NCBI GenBank assembly: GCA_020431405.1
Contig: JAGQIK010000079.1
Location: 1 to 36,646 of the forward strand
Reading direction: 5' to 3'
From: Myxococcales bacterium
GTDB lineage: Bacteria > Myxococcota_A > Polyangia > GCA-2747355
DNA length: 36,646 nucleotides
Under the pieces are notes generated by a model, which worked only from the letters and a program-made list of their open reading frames with translations, made no database searches and was not told where the DNA came from. Every line of letters starts with the position of its first letter. Position 1 is the stretch's first letter. Both the position numbers and the translations under genes were made by a program. Below, one piece after another: positions 30,901-36,646 of the stretch.

Positions 30901-32152
30901 AGACGTTCATACCGCTGACCGGCTCGCGGCGCCGCGCGTCGATGACGTGGCCTTCGAGGGTGCCCGTCTCGATGCCGCGCTGGCGGTAGTAGCCGGCGAG
31001 CGCCGAGGCGATGTCGCCTTTGCCTACCGAGACGAAGCGCTGGTAGCGCAGCTCTTTGCCTTCGAAGCACTTGGGGTCGTTCTTGGCGCAGGCGGCGGTG
31101 TTGGTGAGCGAGACGGTGAAGGCGCCGGCGAAGACGGGGATCATCGTCTTGCCCGCGGCGAAGTAGACGTAGGAGATGTCGTCGCCGACGGCGGCGACGT
31201 AGTCGAGCGAAAGCGGCGCCGAGAAGATGTCGCCGCCCGAGTCGAACACGCTGCGGATATACGTCTCGTGGTCGAAGCCGCTGCCGGGGATGAAGACGGC
31301 GACCTTGCCCGAGAAGAGCATGAAGTCGCCAGCGATGACGCCGGCGGTTTTCTGGCCGGGCTCGCGGCAGCGCTTCATCTCGGTCTTGAGCGTACCCACC
31401 GAGAGGTTGATCAGCAGGTCGACGCACTCCGAGCCTGCTGGGCAGAGCGCGGGATCGGGCGCGCAGTCGATGCCGCCGGCGGCGGTCTCGCCGACCAGCG
31501 CGTCGAGCAGGCTGGTCTGCTTGGTCAGCCCGGGCAGCACTTGCGGCTCGCCCTTGCCGAAGAAGCGCACCGTGGTGTTGGTGCGCACGATCTGCTCGCC
31601 AGGACAGAGGTCGTAGTCGGCGACGAGCTCGAGCTTGGTGGTGTCGAAGCTCTGCTTCTGGATCGCGAAGTCGAGCAGCCCGAGCACGCCCATGATGTCT
31701 TCGCCGGGGCCGCTCGCCGTGACGCGCGCGCAGTCGAGCGTCTGGCCGTCGCGGTCGGTGGGGCAGGGCGCCACGCCGACGGCGCCGCAGCGGCCGTGCT
31801 CCATCTTGATCGCCGTGTTGACCTTGAGGTTGAGCATCGAGCTCAGCTCGTAGAACGCGTCGCGGCCGCGGCCGTTGCGGAAGCGCCGCTGCGGGCGCTG
31901 CAGGTCGACGTCGACGAGGCTGCCGTTGGCGATGGGGAACGTGCTGCGCTGGTTGTGCCGACCGTGCACGATGGCGCGCAGGCGATCGTTCTGCAGCAGA
32001 AAGTCGCCCGGGCGGCCGGCGGCGGCGGGCCCGCCGATGGTCTCGGCCATCGACTCGATGATCTTCACCGAGGCGAACGGCGACGTCTCTTCGCTGCAGC
32101 CTGCAGCCGCCATCGCGAGCAGCGCGAGGGTCGCTAGAGTTCTAGACGTCAT
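27962..32152 (-). CDS. Large lipoprotein with PHP-type (CehA/McbA-like) metallohydrolase domain and Cys-rich inserts
   Basis: 1396 aa. The lipoprotein signal MTSRTLATLALLAMAAAGC places Cys19 first in the mature protein. Residues ~25-395 are an uncharacterised beta-rich region. A carboxypeptidase-regulatory-like fold starts at ~397 (GTLEGHVIDARRREPVSGM). A Cys cluster lies at 548-601. The PHP/CehA-McbA metallohydrolase domain begins at ~679: DFHIHG (His686, His688), SSSDHD (715-720), GLEVSPLDYGHF (743-754) and, after a long gap, GNSDSHDVYGG (1091-1101). A second Cys-rich segment (937-1067) with repeated DxDCxxGxxC-like knots is inserted within this domain. Near the C-terminus DTDGDG suggests a calcium loop. 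It is probably an exported metal-dependent hydrolase acting on phosphoesters or carbamate-like bonds; the substrate is unknown. It starts 14 bp after the porin gene. Confidence 0.82.
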   Translation of the reverse strand: MTSRTLATLALLAMAAAGCSEETSPFASVKIIESMAETIGGPAAAGRPGDFLLQNDRLRAIVHGRHNQRSTFPIANGSLVDVDLQRPQRRFRNGRGRDAFYELSSMLNLKVNTAIKMEHGRCGAVGVAPCPTDRDGQTLDCARVTASGPGEDIMGVLGLLDFAIQKQSFDTTKLELVADYDLCPGEQIVRTNTTVRFFGKGEPQVLPGLTKQTSLLDALVGETAAGGIDCAPDPALCPAGSECVDLLINLSVGTLKTEMKRCREPGQKTAGVIAGDFMLFSGKVAVFIPGSGFDHETYIRSVFDSGGDIFSAPLSLDYVAAVGDDISYVYFAAGKTMIPVFAGAFTVSLTNTAACAKNDPKCFEGKELRYQRFVSVGKGDIASALAGYYRQRGIETGTLEGHVIDARRREPVSGMNVFAFRVPDAWSQLGDAELAAKRYDELVALNIDSSKSSEVPLGEPGVVSHFRSDVGADDVVRDGSIAGPLPPGRYLLVARDNKVPASRLVPVTIAAGQTTRTSVVTREAGFLQFNVRDEAGRSLPSKLTIGVCFPECARDEDCAKVSGRPFCEAKSQLCVPNKDGSYKDAGECRPDQSWDGKTCSCSLAARLPLELGGSRFADNTVRTVLSRSGNGETRLPPGTYQIIASRGMEYSIHKAYVTLRPGFATRQIFQLRRVIETPGWISADFHIHGPNSVDSGLAFDDRVVSYAAEGIELMSSSDHDQLTDYGPTIFNLGLRPWIKSQVGLEVSPLDYGHFLGFPLRFDERAELNGGFHWREGKGAGVLPKPPVNDWENVPPKVIFDNLRERGRFGPENTVTAVAHFYDHFAFYDVDPWSLELPGFSINGLLNRVLTPAKFSAEHDALEAINGKNFDILRRPTWKEVRDYNVELTRILGDTSRPYADRLADWAVLSKAAQRQYMIRTPDEQKLAINYTNKAFECRCTADVDCGDGFVCDLKVGSCLRSCKSDAGCDKLLTPAGREKCLPVDGDANRRLCQRVAPSCDRTAQCQQVWAGRPEACIATDTSKPNERTCEIPCAKDLDCTGDPLRGSCIDKRCQKPVAPAVSDNDPCPTVRGTVDDWFQMLNRGVHRTVLGNSDSHDVYGGEAGLPRNYVRSSSDIPGQIQSAAVAATVKAGEVFATTGPFVEFSINDKGIGQTVSSPKNQPVNLTVRVRSPLWFDVDRLEIYRNGELIKIVSGKTDCAAGADDCIKLPNDKVLNYEATFSDTPTRDAWYVVIAMGVDGKSLAPVYSSTPVARLGIFELIQRLTPLLPPLRSLRTPFSPTISLIRPYAITNPIWVDTDGDGAITPLAKMPSWATAKDRARAGIKTSALTQPQRASQSASAGGSANAAASSSTHDHRIGLGRLRRDSRQLLQLLRAGKLKRSDIQRALQKLRYLRSR

Positions 32153-32166
32153 GACGCGTATCAAGC

Positions 32167-33585
32167 CTAGAACATCGCCTGCAGCTGGGCGAAGACGATG
32201 TCGTTTTTGATCTCGGCGCCCTCGAGCTCGTCGCGGCGCATGTACATGCCCTGCAGCTTGAAGCGGTTGCGGCACAGGTAGACGTTGACGCCACCGCTGA
32301 TGAGCTGCTGGCGGCCCGCGGTGAGCACGGCGTTGTTGTCGCGGAAGTACTCGTAGCGGCCGGCGACCTCGACGTGCTCGCTCCAGACGAAGACCGACAG
32401 CTGCCCCGCTACGCCCCAGGTGGTGGCGTCGCCGGCGTCGGGATCGCCGCCGGGCTCGGCGTCAGGCGTCGAGCGACGCCACAGAAACTCGCCGAACAGG
32501 CGCGTGCGGAAGGCCTGCGCGGCGAGATTGAACGCCGCGCGGTGCGACGTGGTGGACTGGCCGTTTTCGTAGACGTAGGCGGCGGCGACCTGGATGCGCA
32601 GCTTGGTCGGCACGAACTCGCGCGGCGCGCCGAGCAGGTCGTACTTGAGGCGGATCGCGCCGGCGAGCCCCGCGAGGCGGTTGCCCGAGGTGATGCCGTC
32701 GGTGCCGTTGTAGACGCCGGCAGCGTAGCCGAGATCGCCGAGCTGGCCGTAGACGCGCACGCCCACGCGGCGGTTGGGCGAGATCACGTTGACCATGAAG
32801 GGGCGATCGATGAGCGTCAGCCGTCCCGACGAGCGCAGCGCGTAGCCCGAGAAGGGCATGCGGTCGACGCCGGCGGCGATCTGCAGGAACGAGAAGCGAT
32901 TCCACGAGACGGTGGCGTCGAGGATCTCCGAGCCCACGCTGCCGCCGGTGGCGGCGGTGACGGCGTCCTTGAGATCGAGCGCCAGGTAGAACTTCACGTC
33001 GGGCAAGAGCTGTCCGGAGAAGCCGAGCCGCGCGCGGCGCACGCGGAAGCCTTCGGTGTCGGCGAAGTCGCCGTCCTGCAGGGCCGAGTCGTTGCCGACC
33101 CAGATCGCGGCCTGCGTCTGGATCAGGCCGCCCATGTAGAGACGAAACGATCCGCGCCGCACCAGCGGCACGCGCGCCGAGATGTCCTGGCGCCAGCTGC
33201 GCCGCGCCGAGCGGTCAGCGTCGTCGTCGTCGTCGGGGCTGCTGTTGGACGGGTGCGCCGCCGCGGCGCTGGCCTTGGGCTCGTCGCTGCTCTTGGCGGC
33301 GCCGGTGGCCGTCTTGCTGTCGCTCGGCGGCGCGGCCTTTTTCGCGGGCGCCGTCTCGCTTTTCTTCGCCGGCTGACTCGCCGGCGCGGCCGCGGCCGCC
33401 GCGGGCGCCGCTTGCGCGGAGTCAGCGGCCGCGGGTCGCGGCGCCGATCGTCGGGCCGCACCGCCTCTGCCGCCAGAGCGCGACTGCACCGGTTCGTCGT
33501 CTTTTCGTTCTTTGGTCTGGGCGGCGGCAGGGAAAGCGAGCGCTAGGCACACTGACGCTGCGAGCAAGTAGGCAGCACGAGCCAC
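32167..33585 (-). CDS. Outer-membrane porin, OprP/OprO (phosphate-selective porin) type
   Basis: The 472-aa protein has a Sec signal (1-22, cleavage near AAA|QT), then a long low-complexity Ala/Pro/Lys and Asp-rich linker (~24-130), then a beta-barrel of alternating residues from ~145 (FRLYMGGLIQTQAAIWVG) to the C-terminal Phe (AQLQAMF), the usual outer-membrane assembly signal. Segments FRVRRARLGFSGQLLPDVKFYLALDL and LQIAAGVDRMPFSG resemble the porin O/P family, which forms anion-selective channels for phosphate or polyphosphate. The selectivity here is unproven. The GTG at 33585 has AGAGG ~10 nt upstream. It is the first gene of an operon with the PHP lipoprotein and the AGPS-like enzyme. 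The linker could span the peptidoglycan. Confidence 0.83.
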   Translation of the reverse strand: MARAAYLLAASVCLALAFPAAAQTKERKDDEPVQSRSGGRGGAARRSAPRPAAADSAQAAPAAAAAAPASQPAKKSETAPAKKAAPPSDSKTATGAAKSSDEPKASAAAAHPSNSSPDDDDDADRSARRSWRQDISARVPLVRRGSFRLYMGGLIQTQAAIWVGNDSALQDGDFADTEGFRVRRARLGFSGQLLPDVKFYLALDLKDAVTAATGGSVGSEILDATVSWNRFSFLQIAAGVDRMPFSGYALRSSGRLTLIDRPFMVNVISPNRRVGVRVYGQLGDLGYAAGVYNGTDGITSGNRLAGLAGAIRLKYDLLGAPREFVPTKLRIQVAAAYVYENGQSTTSHRAAFNLAAQAFRTRLFGEFLWRRSTPDAEPGGDPDAGDATTWGVAGQLSVFVWSEHVEVAGRYEYFRDNNAVLTAGRQQLISGGVNVYLCRNRFKLQGMYMRRDELEGAEIKNDIVFAQLQAMF

Positions 33586-33695
33586 GGGGTCAACCTCTGG
33601 GTTGGGATAACGATGAGCGTGAGCAGCGCTCGGACGCTATCACCCCGTGCTACAGTTTCGCAACGGCGCGAAAGGCCAAGGAGGAGCGGATAGCT

Positions 33696-33992
33696 ATGCT
33701 TCGTTCGATGTGCGCGCTGGCGGTGCTAGGCCTCGCCGCGCTGGGCGGTCCAGGCTGCGACAGCGCGCCCTGTATGGAGGCCGCCGACAAGATCCAGAGC
33801 TGCATCGATCAGCTCGACTGCCGCGACGCCGATCCGACCGACTTCGCACGCTGCAACACGGCGAGGACCAAGGGACAGGACGCGCTCAACCAGCTGCGCT
33901 CGGCGCCCTGTGCGCTCGACGTGAAGAATATCGCCGAGCAGATCAACAACTGCCCCATCTCTCAGGTCGAGTTCTGCAACTGCGTCTCGTGA
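33696..33992 (+). CDS. Small Cys-rich lipoprotein
   Basis: The 98-aa product has a signal peptide ending in a GGPGC lipobox (Cys21). The 78-residue mature part has eight further cysteines (26, 36, 42, 53, 72, 86, 94, 96), enough for four disulfides, and is mainly helical (EAADKIQSCIDQL, FARCNTARTKGQDALNQL). No family is recognised. AGGAGG upstream of ATG 33696 supports the start. It is divergent from the porin operon, sharing a 110-bp region, and converges on the next small lipoprotein gene. Confidence 0.7.
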   Translation: MLRSMCALAVLGLAALGGPGCDSAPCMEAADKIQSCIDQLDCRDADPTDFARCNTARTKGQDALNQLRSAPCALDVKNIAEQINNCPISQVEFCNCVS

Positions 33993-33998
33993 CCTGAT

Positions 33999-34026
33999 GC
34001 AGCGCGAGGCGCGACGCGAGCGCTGC
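33999..34026. terminator. Hairpin between convergent small lipoprotein genes
   Basis: GCAGCGC (33999-34005) pairs with GCGCTGC (34020-34026), a 7-bp stem around 14 nt that can itself pair further. It fills the 33-bp gap between convergent stop codons and lacks a T tract. Confidence 0.4.
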
Positions 34027-34373
34027 TAGGGCGCCTTCGGCGCGATCTTGCGCACACACAGCCAGCCGTCGAGGTCGGCATTCGCGCTGCAGCTCCAGTC
34101 GCGGCGCGCCTGCTCGTCGAGGAGGTTGAGCGGCTGGCGGCACATCAGGCTGCCGTCGTCGCTGCGCTGGCAGCCCAGCTCCGCCGCCGAGGCAGGGATC
34201 TTGGCGAGCGTGATGTTGGTGATCATGGCTGGCGGGATCTTCGCCAGCGTCGTGTTGGTGATGGTGACGACGTCGCCGTTGTCGGCGATCGCGGTCTGCT
34301 CGTCTGCGCCTTCGCCACACGCCACGGCACACATCAGCGCCACGGTCGCGACCATCAGGGTTTCGCCTCGCAT
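34026..34373 (-). CDS. Small lipoprotein with internal duplication
   Basis: The 115-aa product carries a lipoprotein signal (MRGETLMVATVALMCAVAC, Cys19). A 12-13 residue duplication follows: ITNTTLAKIPPAM then ITNITLAKIPASA. The C-terminal part has four cysteines, in QRSDDGSLMCRQPL, WSCSANADLDGWLC and one before them. No family is recognised. AGGAGG 4 nt before ATG 34373 fixes the start, although the spacing is short and the ATG at codon 7 is an alternative. The NHL lipoprotein gene lies 78 bp upstream on the same strand. Confidence 0.68.
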   Translation of the reverse strand: MRGETLMVATVALMCAVACGEGADEQTAIADNGDVVTITNTTLAKIPPAMITNITLAKIPASAAELGCQRSDDGSLMCRQPLNLLDEQARRDWSCSANADLDGWLCVRKIAPKAP

Positions 34374-34451
34374 CGTTCCTCCTGGGTTTTCCCGTCGACA
34401 CGAGGAGCAATCCCACGCGATGCGGCGCTGAGAACTTGTCTGTGAAAGAAA

Positions 34452-35405
34452 CTAGAGCGGGCCCGGCGTGAGGCGGACCAGGCGCTTGGCGTCGAGCACG
34501 AAGTAGAGCCGCTCGAGGCTGTCGACGGCGAAGCCGAACCACATGCGGCCGACGCCGAGCTCGACGACGACCTTGGTGCTGCCGTCGACGAGGGCGACGA
34601 TGCGCCCCGCTTCGTGATCGCTGACGTAGATCACGCCGGTCTTCGGGCCGACGGCGACGTTGCCGGGCGTTGGCCGATCGAGCGCTATCGACGAGACCGT
34701 TCGCCCCGTGATCACACGCAGCGTCTGGCGCTCGCGGGTGCCGTCGTTGATGATCACGCGGCCAGCCTGATCGGTGGCGATGGCGTGAGGGTAGAGGAAG
34801 CGCGCCGAGGGGCCATCGCCGTCGTCGGAGCCCGGAGCATCGAGGTTGCCCGCGATGTGCTGCCACGGCTGCGAGAGGTTGCTTCGCACGACGACGCTGA
34901 AGCCGGAGATGCCGTAGATCGCCGAGCCGCGCGCCGCGATGCCGCGCGGCAGGGTGTCGTGCACCGAGCAGAACCCAGAGTCGCCAACCACCCGCACGAC
35001 GCGGTCGATGATGGCCACGCCTTCGGTGCTCACCGTCACGCCGGTGATGTTGCCGCACGGTCTGTCGAGCATCTTGATGCCGTCGGCGGTGACGCGGCCG
35101 ATGTCGTGACCGTTGGAGATGTAGAGCTGATCGTCCTGGCCGATCGCTAGCCAGTTCTCACCGCGCGCGCGCAGCTGATCGCCGTAGGAGAGCCAGCGCT
35201 CGAAGCTCGGCCCCTGCAGCAGCGTCTCCGAGTGGCGCGCGACGCTGGCGTCGGATGCCGGATAGGACGCGCCGAGGTCCGGCCATGCTAGCGGATCAGG
35301 CCCGGCTAGCGGGTCGTGGTCGTAGAGCCCCGTGCAGGCGACGAGGCTGGAGGCGAGCCAGACCAGGACGAGCCAAACCACGACGAGACGATTGCTCCGC
35401 TCCAC
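34452..35405 (-). CDS. NHL/beta-propeller lipoprotein
   Basis: The 317-aa protein starts with a basic residue cluster, a hydrophobic stretch and the lipobox SLVAC (Cys24). The remainder consists of repeated short beta blades of the NHL type, clearest in GDGPSARFLYPHAIATDQAGRVIIND, TPGNVAVGPKTGVIYVSDHEAGRIVAL and GFAVDSLERLYFVLD. Such propellers usually mediate binding rather than catalysis. The GTG at 35405 is chosen because it precedes the signal sequence; no ribosome-binding site is visible and the frame is open to 35603. It is divergent from the sigma factor gene, with a 219-bp region between that holds a CCCACC-GA-GGTGGG palindrome (35478-35491) but no promoter I can defend. Confidence 0.72.
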   Translation of the reverse strand: MERSNRLVVVWLVLVWLASSLVACTGLYDHDPLAGPDPLAWPDLGASYPASDASVARHSETLLQGPSFERWLSYGDQLRARGENWLAIGQDDQLYISNGHDIGRVTADGIKMLDRPCGNITGVTVSTEGVAIIDRVVRVVGDSGFCSVHDTLPRGIAARGSAIYGISGFSVVVRSNLSQPWQHIAGNLDAPGSDDGDGPSARFLYPHAIATDQAGRVIINDGTRERQTLRVITGRTVSSIALDRPTPGNVAVGPKTGVIYVSDHEAGRIVALVDGSTKVVVELGVGRMWFGFAVDSLERLYFVLDAKRLVRLTPGPL

Positions 35406-35624
35406 GATGGTGAGGCGAGGAGCAAGGCGTGTGCCGGCGCCAAGTGCGCGGAACGTCCGCGGCCGCCCGGCGAGAGTCCCACCGAGGTGGGGCCTCGGCT
35501 CCCAGATCGGGCGTTGTGGCCCACGAACCGAATCCCCAACGGATGGCGAGAGTGCCGTTCCTTCGCGGTTTCTGCGCTGGCGCGATGCTTGCTGAGGACA
35601 CACCCGAGCGCTGGTGAAAAAAAG

Positions 35625-36227
35625 ATGCTGATGCAGGTTCTCGGCTCGCGGTTGCGCGGGATTGTCCTCGGCAGGAGAGATGCCCAGGCCAAAGCGCGCG
35701 TGATCGAATCGCTACACCATCGCTACGCCGCCCTGCTCTACGACAAGTGCGTACGCATTCTCGCGGACGCTGGCGAGGCCGAAGACGCGGTGCAAGAGAC
35801 GATGCTGTCGGCCTATAGCGCGCTCGATCGCTTCGACGAGTCGCTGGGCGGGTACCTGCCATGGCTCTATCGCATCGCCACCAACGTCTGTCTCAAGCAG
35901 CTGCGCACGCGACGCCGCAAGGGCGCGACGCCGTGCGACACGCTCGCCGAGCGCGTATCGGCGGATGCGACGCTCGATCCCGACGCGACGGATCCGCGTG
36001 GCCGCGATCCGGTGCGCCGCCTGCACTATCGCCGCATGCTCGAGCAGCTCGTCGACCGCGTCGACAAGCGCACCCTCGAGATCGTCGTGGCGCACTTTGT
36101 CGACGGGCTCGACCAGAGCGAGATCGCCAAGCAGCTCGGTATCTCGCGCCGCGCCGTAGTGAAGCGGCTGAGCAAGCTGCGCGGCCGCGAGCACGCGGAG
36201 CTGGCGGAGGCGTTGCAACATGGCTGA
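35625..36227 (+). CDS. ECF-type RNA polymerase sigma factor
   Basis: The 200-aa protein has sigma region 2 at ~33-100 (YAALLYDKCVRILADAGEAEDAVQETM with the helix LPWLYRIATNVCLKQLRTRRR) and region 4 at ~137-188 (LEIVVAHFVDGLDQSEIAKQLGISRRAVVKRLSKLRGR, a helix-turn-helix that reads the -35 box). Regions 1 and 3 are absent, as in extracytoplasmic-function sigma factors. ATG 35625 is chosen by homology; the A-rich GAAAAAAAG upstream is a poor ribosome-binding site, and ATG 35631 is possible. The gene overlaps the anti-sigma gene by 8 bp, the usual layout for a sigma and its regulator. Confidence 0.9.
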   Translation: MLMQVLGSRLRGIVLGRRDAQAKARVIESLHHRYAALLYDKCVRILADAGEAEDAVQETMLSAYSALDRFDESLGGYLPWLYRIATNVCLKQLRTRRRKGATPCDTLAERVSADATLDPDATDPRGRDPVRRLHYRRMLEQLVDRVDKRTLEIVVAHFVDGLDQSEIAKQLGISRRAVVKRLSKLRGREHAELAEALQHG

Positions 36228-36646
36228 TGCGATGACCAGCGGCGCGCTGCGTCCGGTGCACGTGCACCCGAGCCGTTTGGAGCTGGCGATCTGGCTCGCC
36301 GGCGACGCCTCCGAGGCGCAGGACGAAGCGCTCGTGCAGCACGTCGAGACCTGCCGCAGCTGCAGCGCCGCGCTCGACGAGCTGCGCCAGCACAAGAGCG
36401 AGTACGAGCGCAGCTCGCCGGCGGAGCTGGCCAAGCTGCGCACGCGCATGGGCCTGGTGGCGGGCGAGACGTCGGTGTGGCATCGCTTCGTCGTCGGGCT
36501 CGCGGCGCTGCGGCTCGCGACGAGCCTCGTCGCGCTCGCGCTCGTGGGTGTGCTCGTGTTTGTCGTCGCTTCGAGGTTGTCGCGGCCGCCGGCGCGCGAG
36601 GCGGCGCGCAGCGCGGGTGCGTTGGGTCCGCAGCGTGCTGCGTTGG
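36220..36646 (+). CDS. Anti-sigma factor with ZAS-type zinc motif, 3' end outside window
   Basis: An open frame starts at ATG 36220, overlapping the sigma stop, and runs off the window after 142 codons. Residues 41-48 read HVETCRSC, the His-x3-Cys-x2-Cys zinc motif of ZAS anti-sigma factors, preceded by a helical segment ELAIWLAGDASEAQDEAL typical of the group. One membrane helix follows at ~98-118 (LATSLVALALVGVLVFVVA), so the N-terminal domain would hold the sigma factor at the inner membrane and the C-terminal part would sense outside conditions. The missing C-terminus prevents naming the sensor. Confidence 0.83.
   Translation, partial: MADAMTSGALRPVHVHPSRLELAIWLAGDASEAQDEALVQHVETCRSCSAALDELRQHKSEYERSSPAELAKLRTRMGLVAGETSVWHRFVVGLAALRLATSLVALALVGVLVFVVASRLSRPPAREAARSAGALGPQRAAL

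Noticed and set aside
28088-32137. A 1349-codon plus-strand open frame opposite the PHP lipoprotein gene
   Set aside because: It is a shadow frame in GC-rich DNA: low-complexity Ala/Val/Arg/Asp protein with no domain, opposite a gene with clear motifs. The same applies to long plus-strand frames at 2957-4537, 7877-10990, 17848-19971 and 26460-27980.
35445-35475. ECF-type GGAAC promoter between the NHL lipoprotein and sigma genes
   Set aside because: A GGAAC is present, but no CGTC or TCTGA-like -10 is found at 16-17 nt spacing.

Overview
The window is very GC-rich, densely coded bacterial DNA. Its gene content points to the Myxococcota (a deltaproteobacterial-type predator or saprophyte). 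This is inferred from several traits seen together: very large Ser/Thr kinases fused to nSTAND NTPase and WD40 modules, a kinase with the HRDVSPHN catalytic loop common in myxobacteria, an AGPS-type ether-lipid synthase, a MopE-type metal-binding lipoprotein, and many small Cys-rich lipoproteins. No rRNA, tRNA, CRISPR array, insertion sequence or phage gene was recognised. Both ends cut genes.

Layout. 1-548: C-terminal end of a helical-repeat protein (+). 553-4405: a leftward group of an aspartase carrying an N-terminal cyclic-nucleotide-binding domain, a ribosome hibernation factor (hpf/raiA type) with a strong terminator after it, and a membrane-anchored HtrA protease with two PDZ domains. 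4582-5193: a MobA/MocA-like nucleotidyltransferase (+). 5210-16807: two tandem leftward giant paralogues (2005 and 1855 aa), each kinase - nSTAND - one membrane segment - WD40-type propeller. 16977-17378: an Hsp20 chaperone (+) with overlapping hairpins at its ribosome-binding site. 17379-17694: a non-coding convergent gap with a long hairpin and an inverted 30-nt GGCCTCGGG repeat. 17695-19905: a receptor-like kinase whose outer domain is a PhnD-type phosphonate/phosphate-binding protein (-). 19968-23735: a rightward operon of a Nudix hydrolase, a TldD protease with a Tat lipoprotein signal, and a TldE/PmbA partner without one. 23754-24583: a 33-aa membrane peptide coupled to a secreted protein of unknown function (-). 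24839-26189: two convergent lipoproteins, one MopE-like and one with a C2-like domain. 26352-33585: a leftward operon of an OprP/O-like porin, a huge CehA/McbA-type PHP-domain lipoprotein and an AGPS-like FAD enzyme. 33696-35405: two small lipoproteins and an NHL-propeller lipoprotein. 35625 to the end: an ECF-type sigma factor overlapping a ZAS-type anti-sigma factor cut by the window edge.

How they fit together. The recurring theme is sensing and processing at the cell envelope: three receptor-like kinases, a sigma/anti-sigma pair, an HtrA protease, an exported TldD, and a series of lipoproteins. The porin - PHP lipoprotein - AGPS operon suggests uptake or processing of a phosphorylated compound linked to ether-lipid metabolism, but that is inference. 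At four gene starts with no Shine-Dalgarno sequence, a TAnnnT hexamer sits 6-7 nt before the start codon, which suggests leaderless mRNAs. Genes with a clear AGGAG-type site lack this arrangement.
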